Shown here piece after piece: positions 53,837 to 62,203 of a DNA stretch of 64,000 bases (the stretch's first letter is position 1; every line of letters begins with the position of its first letter). The position numbers were made by a program, and so were the translations under genes. The notes under the pieces are model-generated. The model did no database searches. It was not told the origin of the DNA and saw only the letters and a program-made list of their open reading frames with translations. This DNA is from Blautia obeum ATCC 29174 (GTDB taxonomy: Bacteria > Bacillota > Clostridia > Lachnospirales > Lachnospiraceae): positions 1,737,001-1,801,000 of the forward strand of contig NZ_CP102265.1 of the NCBI RefSeq assembly GCF_025147765.1. Reading direction: 5' to 3'.

Positions 53837-54240
53837 TTGCAGGACGAAATCAACGAAAAAGTGGTTGCGCTCTCGGTCAAGGGAGCAAAGCTGACCGCTG
53901 AAATGCTGCAAAAGGCAATCAAAGCCATGCTTGCACAGGCAAAAAAGTAGCAGGAAAAACAGCCCCACGGGAAGCAGACGCTAAAGCAGCTTGCGAAGCA
54001 GAACGCGGGGCTTTCCAACATTGAGATAACTGAGGGCAATATCAAAGCCTTTGAGCAGACGGCAAAAAAATACGGTATCGACTTTGCCCTAAAGAAAGAC
54101 AGCACCGAAACGCCGCCCCGTTATCTTGTATTTTTCAAGGGGCGGGACGCGGACGCTCTGACCGCAGCCTTTAAGGAGTTTTCCGCAAAGAAGCTGACAC
54201 AGGAGCAAAAGCCCTCTATCCGAAAGGCACTTGCCGCCTT
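53837..54240 (+). pseudogene. PcfB-like (DUF3801) conjugation protein, broken
   Basis: A TTG 53837 start behind GGAGG opens a frame with a TAG stop at 53948-53950. Reading on past the stop gives the normal PcfB/DUF3801 pattern (KQLAKQNAGLSNIEIT, YGIDFALKKDS, YLVFFKGRDADALTAAF). At about 54240 the similarity ends and the sequence becomes the complement of a relaxase gene. PcfB helps recruit the relaxosome to the coupling protein. Here the nonsense mutation and the inversion-like junction both point to a dead gene. Confidence 0.75.
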
Positions 54241-54700
54241 TCTCCGGCACAAGGACGGACAAGCCGTTTTCCCGGCACAGCCTGTCGCTGATGTTGCGTA
54301 TTCCGTAATAGGTGCGCTTGTTGGAAACATACTTGTGGTAGTCTACAAAGTTTACCGCACAAAAAATGATGTGGTTATGGATATGCCCTTTATCTATGTG
54401 AGTGGTAAGGACGTATTCATATTGCCCCTTTGTTACCGCGTCGGCAAGCTGTTTTCCGATTTCATGGGCTTTCTCATAATCGACTTCCCCCGGCTCAAAA
54501 GATTGTATCAAATGGTGTGCGAGGTTGTTTCCTCTGTCAAGAGCTTGCGACAATGTAAATCCGAACTCAATATCTGCCGTTTCATAGCTGCACCCGAACG
54601 AGGACACCAGCATTTTCCCGTCCGTCTTGTCCGGGTTTTGGATATAGTCAAGGGCTTTTTTTAACGTGCTTTTAATAGGCTTAATCTTTGTAACCGCCAT
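54240..54700 (-). pseudogene. MobA/relaxase, N-terminal part only
   Basis: The N-terminal nuclease domain of a MOB-type relaxase on the minus strand (ATG at 54698-54700). It has the histidine triad THIDKGHIHNHIIF and YYGIRNISDRLCRENGL, but is cut off after about 155 residues by the junction with the PcfB gene. The rest of the frame (to 54089) is PcfB complement, not relaxase. The family normally has 400-600 residues, so it cannot work as such. Confidence 0.78.
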
Positions 54701-54990
54701 ATCTCCGCAAGCACCTCCTTGATTTCTTCTATATCCTCTTGGTAGACGCTGCCCGTCGCATTGACGCGCTTTGCAATCTGATTGACATTGACCCCGATTT
54801 TCTGTATCTCCGCTGTCATAGCTTTTATGTCGGCATGGTCTATCTGAATGATATACCCGTCGATTGCCATTTTCCGCAAGTAGGCTTCCATGTTCCGGGT
54901 AGGGACGAGCTGCATTTTCTGTTCAATGAACGCCCGTTCTTCCTCTGTTACTCTGAATTTAATTTGTACTGTCCGTTTCCTGCCGTTCAT
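54661..54990 (-). CDS. mobC: Mobilisation protein MobC
   Basis: This 109-residue minus-strand protein has its start at 54988-54990 behind GGAAAGGAG. It is a ribbon-helix-helix/MobC protein (VQIKFRVTEEERAFIEQKM, then MEAYLRKMAIDGYII and the EIQKIGVNVNQIAKRVN box). MobC assists the relaxase at the transfer origin. It overlaps the relaxase start by 40 bases, as is normal in Tn1549-like elements. A longer frame to 55203 has no proper start signal. Confidence 0.82.
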   Translation of the reverse strand: MNGRKRTVQIKFRVTEEERAFIEQKMQLVPTRNMEAYLRKMAIDGYIIQIDHADIKAMTAEIQKIGVNVNQIAKRVNATGSVYQEDIEEIKEVLAEIWRLQRLSLLKAR

Positions 54991-55019
54991 CGGCTCACAC
55001 TCCTTTCCATTCCGAGGGT

Positions 55020-55110
55020 TTGGGACACTTCCCAACAAGCAATTTTCAACCGACGCGCCGCAGCGCAGGAGGGCGAAAATACGGAAAGGGTACCCCTTTC
55101 CTATGCTTGC
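55020..55110. other. Possible transfer-origin (oriT) region
   Basis: Just before mobC lie a perfect inverted repeat GGAAAGGG-TAC-CCCTTTCC (55083-55101) and a GC-rich IR GCGC/GCGC near 55057-55067. Transfer origins of this relaxase type usually sit at this place. The nic site cannot be recognised by eye. Confidence 0.3.
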
Positions 55111-55172
55111 TAAGAAACTTTCTCCCTTTATCCCTACTACATGGAAAATCTGATTTTGCCAAAGCAGGACAA

Positions 55173-55200
55173 AAGAAAAACGCCGCAAACTGCGACGTTT
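55173..55200 (-). terminator. Minus-strand terminator of the Xre gene
   Basis: AAACGCCGCA (55178-55187) and TGCGACGTTT (55191-55200) pair. On the minus strand a T-run (55175-55180) follows the stem. It lies directly after the Xre stop codon. Confidence 0.6.
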
Positions 55201-55234
55201 CAAACTGCTTTTTCTATGAAGAAACGAGGGAACT

Positions 55235-55600
55235 TTATTCCCCCGTTATTTCGTTGTTGGCTTCCTCAATCCCTTTTGCGGTAGCTGACAGGATTTTCAA
55301 ATCCTTTTCGCTCATGCCGTTGAGCATGGTATCAAGCTGACGGCGGCGTGTGGACTTTTCCTGTTCCCGTTCCGGGAAAAAGAACTGGTCTACCGATACG
55401 TCAAGCAGGGTTACAAGCTCATACAAAATCTGCAAACTTGGGTGCTGCCCGCTGTTTTCAATGGACGCGATATATCGCGGCGCAATGTTCAGCTTATCCG
55501 CTAACTGGTTGCGGGAAATTCCCTTTGCTTTTCTTGCCGCTTTGATAGCCTGTCCGAAAGCCTTAAAATCAAACTTTTCTTTGCTCTGCTTCATAATCAT
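55235..55600 (-). CDS. Xre-family transcriptional regulator
   Basis: A minus-strand protein of about 121 residues (ATG 55600; ATG 55594 or TTG 55609 also possible). The N-terminal HTH_3 helix-turn-helix (FGQAIKAARKAKGISRNQLADKLNIA) is typical of Cro/CI-type repressors, and the C-terminal half is helical (dimerisation). It is divergent from the excisionase-like/VanR genes. The palindrome at 55700-55711 in their promoter may be its operator. Confidence 0.88.
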   Translation of the reverse strand: MIMKQSKEKFDFKAFGQAIKAARKAKGISRNQLADKLNIAPRYIASIENSGQHPSLQILYELVTLLDVSVDQFFFPEREQEKSTRRRQLDTMLNGMSEKDLKILSATAKGIEEANNEITGE

Positions 55601-55689
55601 TTCACCCAACTACATTGTATATTTCATCTCTCTTTCAAGATATGATTACACACATCATAGTATGGATAGAAATAGAGCATATCATGTAC

Positions 55690-55718
55690 TTGCTATTATT
55701 CGGTTATCCGAGTATAAT
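55690..55718 (+). promoter_or_regulatory. Promoter with palindromic operator before the VanRS-like genes
   Basis: TTGCTA (55690-55695), a 17-base spacer and a perfect TATAAT (55713-55718). The spacer contains the palindrome TCGGTTATCCGA (55700-55711), which suits a dimeric repressor such as the divergent Xre protein. Confidence 0.6.
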
Positions 55719-55754
55719 TATATTGATAATGTTTGAAGAAAGGACGGTTACGAT

Positions 55755-55937
55755 ATGGAATATATGTCTTGTCCCGAAGCAGCGGAAAAATGGGGTATTT
55801 CTGAACGGCGTGTGCAGATACTTTGTAAAGAAAATCGAATACCTGGTGTTTCAAAAATCGGTTATATGTGGTTGATACCCAAGAGCGCAGTAAAACCATT
55901 TGATAAAAGGATAAAAAGGAGTGTAGACAATGAATGA
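55755..55937 (+). CDS. Small excisionase/MerR-type helix-turn-helix protein
   Basis: This 60-residue protein consists of a single winged-helix domain (SCPEAAEKWGISERRVQILCKENRIPG, then KIGYMWLIPKSA), as in excisionases and element-encoded DNA-binding proteins. It starts at ATG 55755 behind AAAGGA and overlaps the response-regulator gene by 8 bases, so it is co-translated with it. Its role here may be regulatory. The usual companion, an integrase, is not in the window. Confidence 0.7.
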   Translation: MEYMSCPEAAEKWGISERRVQILCKENRIPGVSKIGYMWLIPKSAVKPFDKRIKRSVDNE

Positions 55938-56628
55938 AAAAATTTTAGTTGTAGATGATGAAAAAGAGATAGCAGATTTACTTGAAGTTTATCTTAAAAA
56001 CGATAATTATATAGTACACAAATATTACAATGGAATTGAAGCATTGGAATGTATTCAGAAAACGGAAATTGATTTGGCGATATTGGACGTTATGCTTCCT
56101 GATATAGACGGATTCCGTATTTGCCAAAAAATTAGAGAAAATTATTATTTCCCTGTTATTATGCTTACAGCTAAAATTGATGATGGCGATAAAATAATGG
56201 GGCTAACAATAGGTGCCGATGATTATATAACAAAACCTTTTAATCCCCTTGAAGTCATTGCAAGAGTGAAAACACAGTTAAGACGCTATCAGAAGTACAA
56301 CAATCCAACAAAAAAGCAGTTTTTTCCAAAAAGTGAATATGACATTAGAGGATTGATTATCAATAAGGACACGCATAAATGCTTTTTGTTCGGAAAAGAA
56401 ATATCTTTAACTCCTATCGAGTTTTCAATCCTTTGGTATTTATGTGAACATCAAGGCAAAGTTGTTTCAACTGAGGAACTATTTGAAAATATCTGGAAAG
56501 AAAAATATTTAGATAATAACAACACCGTAATGGCACATATAGGGCGGCTTAGAGAAAAATTAAATGAACCCGCCAAAAATCCAAAATTTATCAAAACAGT
56601 TTGGGGGGTAGGTTATGAAATTGAATAA
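55930..56628 (+). CDS. VanR-like OmpR-family response regulator
   Basis: This 232-residue protein has a receiver domain (D9/D10, phospho-acceptor D53 in ILDVMLPD, Lys102 in ITKPF) and an OmpR-type DNA-binding domain (TPIEFSILWYL, VMAHIGRLREKL, WGVGYEIE). Its closest relatives by pattern are VanR regulators of glycopeptide-resistance operons. Strong support comes from tandem VanR-box repeats at 57698-57720 before the exporter operon. It overlaps both neighbours. Confidence 0.9.
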   Translation: MNEKILVVDDEKEIADLLEVYLKNDNYIVHKYYNGIEALECIQKTEIDLAILDVMLPDIDGFRICQKIRENYYFPVIMLTAKIDDGDKIMGLTIGADDYITKPFNPLEVIARVKTQLRRYQKYNNPTKKQFFPKSEYDIRGLIINKDTHKCFLFGKEISLTPIEFSILWYLCEHQGKVVSTEELFENIWKEKYLDNNNTVMAHIGRLREKLNEPAKNPKFIKTVWGVGYEIE

Positions 56629-57703
56629 AAATGAACAAAATTATCTGCTTACAATCCTGTTTAAAAGTTATATCTTACAGAGTGTAATTTGTTCGGGAAT
56701 TATCTTAGTGTGTACGGTTTCGTTAGATATGGGACTTACTTGGGTACTGGATAGATATGTGGAACATTACTACCTGATATATAGGGGACTTTATGTTTAT
56801 ATGGTAGGGCTTATATTATGGGTAGTTTGCATTTTGTATTTGACTTATAAACTTTTGAAAAAGGTTGTTAATTATGTCTACGAGTTACAAGCTGCAACAG
56901 GAAAACTATTTGATAAATCAGTAGATTATATTGAACTCTCACCGGAACTAAGCGAAATTGCTATCAACATAAATCGCTTAAAGCAAGAAGCAGAAAACAA
57001 TGCGCGACTTGCACAGGAAAATGAACAGCGCAAGAATGATTTGATTATGTACCTTGCACATGATTTGAAAACGCCGCTTTCTTCCGTCATTGGCTATCTA
57101 ACACTACTGCATGATGATGAACAACAAATATCACAGGAGTTAAGAGAAAAGTATCTTTCTATTTCTCTTGATAAAGCAGAACGTCTTGAAGATTTGATAA
57201 ACGAGTTTTTTGAAATCACACGATTTAACTTATCTAACATAACATTACAATACAGCAACATAAATTTGACCCGTTTATTAGAACAACTTATCTATGAATT
57301 TAAGCCCATATTAAAGGAAAAAAATTTGAAATGTACTCTCAATAGTACAAGCGACATTATGCTACATTGCGACGCAAACAAAATACAACGTGTGTTCGAT
57401 AATCTCTTGCGTAATGCGGTAATTTACAGTTATACAGATACAGAAGTTGCAATAACCACAGAACTTCAAGAGAACACTATTGTAATTACTTTTGAAAATT
57501 TTGGGAATCCTATCGCAGAAGAAAAACTAAAACTAATATTTGAGCAGTTTTACCGAGTTGACACATCAAGAAATACTACAAGTGGTGGTGCCGGATTGGG
57601 ACTTGCGATTGCGAAACATATTGTAGAACTACATAAGGGGACTATTGTTGCTCATAGTAAAGACGAGTGTATAAAATTTATAGTTACACTTCCACTTTCG
57701 TAG
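56615..57703 (+). CDS. VanS-like sensor histidine kinase
   Basis: This 362-residue kinase has two membrane segments (about 17-38 and 59-83) with a very short external loop of about 20 residues, a cytoplasmic linker helix, HisKA with the catalytic His in LAHDLKTPLSSVIGYL (about 150), and HATPase motifs (NLLRNAVIYS, ENFGNPI, GGAGLGLAIAKHI). The HDLKTPLSSVIGYLTLL stretch is typical of VanS. A short loop suggests it reads its ligand within the membrane or works with the exporter. Overlaps vanR-like by 14 bases. Confidence 0.9.
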   Translation: MKLNKNEQNYLLTILFKSYILQSVICSGIILVCTVSLDMGLTWVLDRYVEHYYLIYRGLYVYMVGLILWVVCILYLTYKLLKKVVNYVYELQAATGKLFDKSVDYIELSPELSEIAININRLKQEAENNARLAQENEQRKNDLIMYLAHDLKTPLSSVIGYLTLLHDDEQQISQELREKYLSISLDKAERLEDLINEFFEITRFNLSNITLQYSNINLTRLLEQLIYEFKPILKEKNLKCTLNSTSDIMLHCDANKIQRVFDNLLRNAVIYSYTDTEVAITTELQENTIVITFENFGNPIAEEKLKLIFEQFYRVDTSRNTTSGGAGLGLAIAKHIVELHKGTIVAHSKDECIKFIVTLPLS

Positions 57704-57786
57704 GAAAATCGTAAGAAATTCCGTAGCAAAAAAGAGGATTTTCTTGCGAACAATCATCAAAATTAAGGCTTTTATTTTGATATAAT
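57698..57786 (+). promoter_or_regulatory. VanR-box repeats and promoter of the exporter operon
   Basis: TCGTAGGAAAAT (57698-57709) and TCGTAAGAAATT (57709-57720) follow each other at an 11-base step. The second fits the known VanR consensus TCGTANGAAATT in every position and the first in 11 of 12. Weaker copies follow at 57721 and 57742. A -10 TATAAT lies at 57781-57786. The VanR-like protein at 55930 should bind here and switch on the operon at 57856. Confidence 0.72.
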
Positions 57787-57855
57787 TATTGTATCAAGGT
57801 GAAAGCCTTTTATCTTTAAACGAAATATAATATACAATAACAAGGAGGTATGTTG

Positions 57856-58686
57856 GTGAAATACCAAAATCGAATTATGGCGTTACCTATGCTATGTATG
57901 ATAATAATTGTGTTATCTGCCTGTTGTTTTGACGAGCAGAAAAATGAAACCAGTAACGTAAATCCAAAAGTACAATCCGTTGAAACGGTATCCGTTACTC
58001 GCGGTAATCTTACTCCAACGGTATCTGCTCACACAACTATTATTCCGGCTTTGGATTTTGTTTTATGTTCTTCTGTTGAGGGTACTTTTGAAGCCTGTTC
58101 CTCAGCCGGCAACAAAATTACTGAGGGTGGTGTGATTGGGAAAGTATCTGAAGAAGAAATAAAATCCCCAGTTGACGCAACGATTCTTTCTATTATCTCA
58201 TCTAATGAGAGTGTTCCCAAAAATTATCCCTTAGCAACAGCTAAGTACACAGGTTTTGCTCTCAATATTGAAGCTGAAAATTTTTTGAAAATATTGCCGG
58301 AAAATGCAGCATTAAAAGCAAAGTTTCAAGTAGTTGATGGTGTGGGACCTACGGAAGCGATTGCAGTTGTAGTACCAGTATCAGAAAATGCAGAAAGCAC
58401 ATTGCAATGTTTAATTGGAAAAGATATTGATGTAAAACCCGGACAAAGTGCTACCGTTGTCATAACAGCCGAAACTAGAAAAGATGTGCTTTTGTTACCA
58501 CTTTCAGTCATTGCGGGCAGACAAGGTAAGGGAATGGTAACCGTAATAAATGACGGAAAACAAATTCAAACAGAAGTTATGCTGGGTGCAACTGATGGTG
58601 CATATATAGAAATATTGTCGGGTGTAAATGAGGGCGATACAATTTCTTCTATTCCCCCAAACCTTGACCCAAGGAGTAAGGAGTAA
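57856..58686 (+). CDS. Lipoprotein membrane-fusion/adaptor protein (exporter subunit)
   Basis: The preferred start is GTG 57856, 7 bases after AAGGAGG (ATG 57850 is too close to it), giving 276 residues. The signal peptide has a lipobox LSACC. The rest resembles the adaptor of MacA/HlyD type: a lipoyl-like half (GNKITEGGVIGKVSEEEIKSPVDATILSI) and a C-terminal beta-barrel (VKPGQSATVVITAETRKDVLLLPLSVI). It stands first in the VanR-box operon, with the ATPase and the permease following. Confidence 0.78.
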   Translation: MKYQNRIMALPMLCMIIIVLSACCFDEQKNETSNVNPKVQSVETVSVTRGNLTPTVSAHTTIIPALDFVLCSSVEGTFEACSSAGNKITEGGVIGKVSEEEIKSPVDATILSIISSNESVPKNYPLATAKYTGFALNIEAENFLKILPENAALKAKFQVVDGVGPTEAIAVVVPVSENAESTLQCLIGKDIDVKPGQSATVVITAETRKDVLLLPLSVIAGRQGKGMVTVINDGKQIQTEVMLGATDGAYIEILSGVNEGDTISSIPPNLDPRSKE

Positions 58687-58694
58687 TTTGTAAC

Positions 58695-59408
58695 ATGGAA
58701 AAAACGAATGGAGGAAATTTAATTCAAATAAAAAACTTGGTAGCGACTGTTAATTTGAATAATGGTGATACCTTAGTAACTGTAAACAAAGCAAATATGG
58801 AACTAAAGCGAGGAAACAGCTATGCTATTGTAGGCAAATCGGGTTCAGGAAAAACAAGCCTTATATCAATTATAGGTTTACTCAACCACTCATATCAAGG
58901 CGAATTTCTTTATAATGGTATGTCTGTTTCCACTTTAACAGATAGCCAGCTATCTATGCTTCGAGCAAGTAATATCGGTTTTGTTTTTCAAAACTATTCT
59001 TTAATTAAACATTTAAGAGTTTGGGAAAATATTGAGCTTCCTTTACTTTATTCCAAAAAGAAAATGAATACAAGACAGCGGAAAGAAGCAATACGAAATC
59101 TTTTGCAAAGTGTTGGATTAGAAGGAAAAGAAAATGATTATCCATCTAATTTATCAGGAGGCGAACAACAAAGAGTGGCGATTGCCCGCGCACTTGCAGT
59201 ATCGCCGGAAGCCATTTTATGTGATGAACCTACTGGTGCTTTAGATAAAAAAACCGGAAAACAAATTATGGACCTTTTACATCAAGTTGTGCTTAAAAAT
59301 GGCATTATGCTTTTAATAGTAACTCATGACCTCGATATTGCAAAGACTTGTAATACAATTTTTGAAATGGACGGAGGGAGGCTTCAATGTGTTAAATATG
59401 ATTCTTAA
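58695..59408 (+). CDS. MacB/LolD-type ABC ATPase
   Basis: This 237-residue ATPase has Walker A GKSGSGKT, Q-loop (FVFQNYSLIK), signature LSGGEQQRVAIARALA, Walker B AILCDEPTGALD and H-loop VTHDLD. The pattern is that of the MacB/LolD group, which power antimicrobial-peptide exporters and lipoprotein release. It ends 20 bases inside the permease gene, so both are co-translated. Confidence 0.94.
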   Translation: MEKTNGGNLIQIKNLVATVNLNNGDTLVTVNKANMELKRGNSYAIVGKSGSGKTSLISIIGLLNHSYQGEFLYNGMSVSTLTDSQLSMLRASNIGFVFQNYSLIKHLRVWENIELPLLYSKKKMNTRQRKEAIRNLLQSVGLEGKENDYPSNLSGGEQQRVAIARALAVSPEAILCDEPTGALDKKTGKQIMDLLHQVVLKNGIMLLIVTHDLDIAKTCNTIFEMDGGRLQCVKYDS

Positions 59409-60585
59409 AGACCTTCGTATTTCTCCTCTAAGAAATATCTTAACAGGTATATCGATGTTTGTAGGAATTATTGCAATGATTAGTTCTGTCTTGGTGGGAA
59501 CGCTTGGTAAAGAATATTTGATTTCTGTCAATGCACAGATGTATGGATGGAGTCCTACATATTCTTTTTCAATTACAGGATCAGATTTTCAAGATACCAT
59601 TAAAATGGAGAATTTTTTTCGAGAAATTTACAATACTGATCATTTTGTGGCTGTTACCTTTTCCATGCTGGAAGAGATAACAGTTGCTCCAGTAGCGTCT
59701 GTCTCTTCTCTACAAGACATAAGTGACACTGTTTACAAAAAGACTGTACCCGTAGATGTTGTTTTTACTACAAGCACATATAACAAAATCTATAATTTGC
59801 CTATGTCATCAGGGGATTGGTTTGATTCTTCGGAAATAAATAAAACTCTGTGCATGGTAGTAAATAAAGCAGCACAGAATTATTTTGATACTTCATATGC
59901 TGTTGGAAATGTAGAAAGTAGTCTTTCATTAACACCATTTAATGTGGTAGGTACTGTGAATGACGGGACAGATATACCAACTGTATATCTTGACGCCCAT
60001 TCAATAGAACTACTTGTTCCGAATATGTGGAAAGTAAAAAATGCAACTGTTCATTGGCATTCAGAAGCGGGAATTACCATGAGACAGATGTATTCGTCAT
60101 TACATGACATTTTAGAAGATACAATAGGAGGAAATTTGGATATCATAGGGAAAAGTGATATTGGAGATACTTATAATTCCGTACTTTCTGTACTTCAATT
60201 AGGACTTTTGGTAACATCATTTTTATTGTTATTTGTTTCTGTATTAGGACAAATTAACATAGGGTTATCATCCTTGGAACAACGTACTCACGAATTACTA
60301 ATTAGACGGGCGATTGGCGCTTCTCGTGCGAATATTGTTACTTTAGTGTTAGGCGCACAATTAACTATATCAGTGTTTGTTTGTATTGTTTCAATCCTGA
60401 TATCCTTTTTCTTGGTTCAAGGCATGGGGTTATTTCTGCCTGTGGATTCTCCCGTAGCGGCACTGGAATATCCTATTCTTTCGGCAGTGGTAGCTGTTAT
60501 AACATCCGTTGTTGTAGCGTTGCTTGGAGGACTATTGCCAGCGTTAAAAGCTGCAAAGCTTGAACCTGCATTGGCGCTTAGATAA
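59389..60585 (+). CDS. MacB/FtsX-type ABC permease
   Basis: The start is GTG 59389 (GGAGGGAGG 8 bases upstream), giving 398 residues. It has an N-terminal helix (ILTGISMFVGIIAMISSVLVG), an extracellular domain of about 230 residues and three C-terminal helices with the FtsX signature (EQRTHELLIRRAIGASRANIV). The final ALKAAKLEPALALR is typical of MacB. It works with the ATPase and adaptor, probably to pump or displace an antimicrobial from the membrane. Confidence 0.88.
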   Translation: MLNMILKDLRISPLRNILTGISMFVGIIAMISSVLVGTLGKEYLISVNAQMYGWSPTYSFSITGSDFQDTIKMENFFREIYNTDHFVAVTFSMLEEITVAPVASVSSLQDISDTVYKKTVPVDVVFTTSTYNKIYNLPMSSGDWFDSSEINKTLCMVVNKAAQNYFDTSYAVGNVESSLSLTPFNVVGTVNDGTDIPTVYLDAHSIELLVPNMWKVKNATVHWHSEAGITMRQMYSSLHDILEDTIGGNLDIIGKSDIGDTYNSVLSVLQLGLLVTSFLLLFVSVLGQINIGLSSLEQRTHELLIRRAIGASRANIVTLVLGAQLTISVFVCIVSILISFFLVQGMGLFLPVDSPVAALEYPILSAVVAVITSVVVALLGGLLPALKAAKLEPALALR

Positions 60586-60614
60586 AATAAATTTTATAAA
60601 ATTGGAGGAAAAAC

Positions 60615-61106
60615 ATGAAAATATTATCTATGAAAACAACGATTTTTTTAGGAGCAATGCTTTCTTTATTGGTATGTCTGATGTTTACAGGTTGTTCAAA
60701 TTCTGAAACAAATTCTACTTCAAGAGGACTCACGGATTTTGCACACATTGAAGAAGAATATCTTGCAACCATTGACAGTTTGAATTGGCCTGATGGCATT
60801 ACACTTCCTGATAAACTGGAAGATGAAGATACAGGAGCTTCCTTTCAGGTTGGTTATGGAGAAACGAGAGCTTCTTATTTGTGGGAATATTCATGGATGA
60901 AAGAATGGCTTGATACTTATAATACAGATCCAGAGCGAGCCGAAAAAGCATTAGAAGAATTGGAAAAAGCCTTCGACATGCCATATATGGGAATAGACCG
61001 GTGTGATGACGCAACTCGTAATTATTTGCGCGAAAATATAGATAAAGCAAAATTAGGTGACCCCTCTGGATTTACAGAAAGTATAAGAGCAAATTATGCC
61101 AATTAG
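60615..61106 (+). CDS. Small lipoprotein of the exporter operon
   Basis: This 163-residue protein has a signal peptide and lipobox (LMFTGC) followed by an acidic, tryptophan-containing helical domain. No recognised domain. It starts 30 bases after the permease stop behind GGAGGAAA. By position it may be an immunity-type or ligand-binding lipoprotein (as in lantibiotic immunity). That is inference. Confidence 0.65.
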   Translation: MKILSMKTTIFLGAMLSLLVCLMFTGCSNSETNSTSRGLTDFAHIEEEYLATIDSLNWPDGITLPDKLEDEDTGASFQVGYGETRASYLWEYSWMKEWLDTYNTDPERAEKALEELEKAFDMPYMGIDRCDDATRNYLRENIDKAKLGDPSGFTESIRANYAN

Positions 61107-61150
61107 ATTTACCTATTAAATCTGACTGATTACTGTCGGAGGTGCAATTT

Positions 61151-62110
61151 ATGAAAAGAAAATACAAGAGAAGGACGTCTCGTTTCGGAATATTTTTTGT
61201 TTTCCTTACTGCTGTAACGATAGCAGGTGTATTTTTCATACCGTGGGCAATGAAACCTGACAATTTTCGCAATGAGAAGAATAAAATCAACTCTTGGCTG
61301 AATGGAATTTTCTTTCAAGATTTTTATAATGCAAAATCCCTCATATTAGTTGACCTTTCTAATGACAATATATTTATTTCAAAGCGAGAAAACGAGCAAC
61401 AGCTTCCTGCCAGCTTAGCCAAATTATTTGTCATTGAATACGCAGCAACACTTGCGGATTTAGATAGTATTGTTCCTGCAAATTATGAAGCAATCCAATT
61501 AACTAAACCTGGTTCATCTGTTGCGAATATAGACGCGAAAAAATATTTTCTCCACAATTTGTTTGCTGCCATGTTGGTTCCATCTGGAAATGACGCTGCT
61601 TATGTAGTCGCGGATTATTGTGGTTCTATTCTTTCACCACAAGCTAAGAATAGTCAAGAACGTATTAATGTTTTTATGGAACATCTAAATAATTACTTAC
61701 AAAATCAAGGGTATGAAAACACAATTTTATATGACCCAAGCGGATATGATGTCAATGCTCTCACTACCGTTTCAGACCTAAAATCAGTATCTACTCACCT
61801 TTTAGAGAAGCAATGGTTTAGAGATATTGTTTCAAAGAGTAATTATACAGCTACTTTACCTGACGGAAGTACGCAGACATGGAGGAATACTAATACTTTT
61901 CTTGACCAAACATCAGAATATTACAATGAAAATGTTAAAGGTATCAAGACAGGTTCCTTATCTAATGACTATAATTTAGTTGTTCTTTATCAACAACATG
62001 GAAAGGAATTTTTAATATGTAGTTTAGGCTCTCAATCGGATTCTTCAAGATATGATGATGTGAATTATATTCTTAAAACAATAGATGAATCTGACTATTT
62101 AACTAAATGA
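61151..62110 (+). CDS. D-alanyl-D-alanine carboxypeptidase (S11, PBP5-like)
   Basis: This 319-residue protein starts at ATG 61151 (GGAGGTG at 61138-61144). One N-terminal membrane helix, then an S11 peptidase domain with the three penicillin-binding motifs: SxxK in PASLAKLF, SxN in PSGND, and KTG in GIKTGS. It cuts the terminal D-Ala from the peptidoglycan stem peptide. As the last gene of a VanR-controlled operon it resembles the role of VanY: removing D-Ala-D-Ala targets of wall-binding antibiotics. There is no VanH/A/X-type ligase set. Confidence 0.9.
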   Translation: MKRKYKRRTSRFGIFFVFLTAVTIAGVFFIPWAMKPDNFRNEKNKINSWLNGIFFQDFYNAKSLILVDLSNDNIFISKRENEQQLPASLAKLFVIEYAATLADLDSIVPANYEAIQLTKPGSSVANIDAKKYFLHNLFAAMLVPSGNDAAYVVADYCGSILSPQAKNSQERINVFMEHLNNYLQNQGYENTILYDPSGYDVNALTTVSDLKSVSTHLLEKQWFRDIVSKSNYTATLPDGSTQTWRNTNTFLDQTSEYYNENVKGIKTGSLSNDYNLVVLYQQHGKEFLICSLGSQSDSSRYDDVNYILKTIDESDYLTK

Positions 62111-62124
62111 TTTCATCTGCCGGA

Positions 62125-62150
62125 CGACGGCAAAAGAAAAAAAGCCGTCG
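62125..62150 (+). terminator. Hairpin after the carboxypeptidase gene
   Basis: CGACGGC (62125-62131) and GCCGTCG (62144-62150) form a 7-bp stem with an A-rich loop. No good T-run follows. It lies just before IS copy 2. Confidence 0.45.
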
Positions 62151-62203
62151 CAGAGCAGACACATTTTGATATGTACCCAGAATTCTGGACACATATTTAT
62201 AAG

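Larger units (their letters stand above)
51162..62166. mobile_element. 11-kb segment between inverted IS copies (composite-transposon-like)
   Basis: The two IS copies of equal length stand in opposite orientation at both ends of this segment. Its contents are conjugative-element remnants and an intact VanRS-like/ABC/carboxypeptidase cassette. Each IS has its own 3-bp duplication (AAA and TTT). They therefore inserted independently, but now they could move the segment together or invert it by recombination. Confidence 0.6.

Noticed and set aside
55755..62110. Complete vancomycin-resistance operon
   Set aside because: VanR/VanS-like genes and a D,D-carboxypeptidase are present, but no D-Ala-D-Lac/D-Ser ligase, dehydrogenase or VanX/VanT gene.
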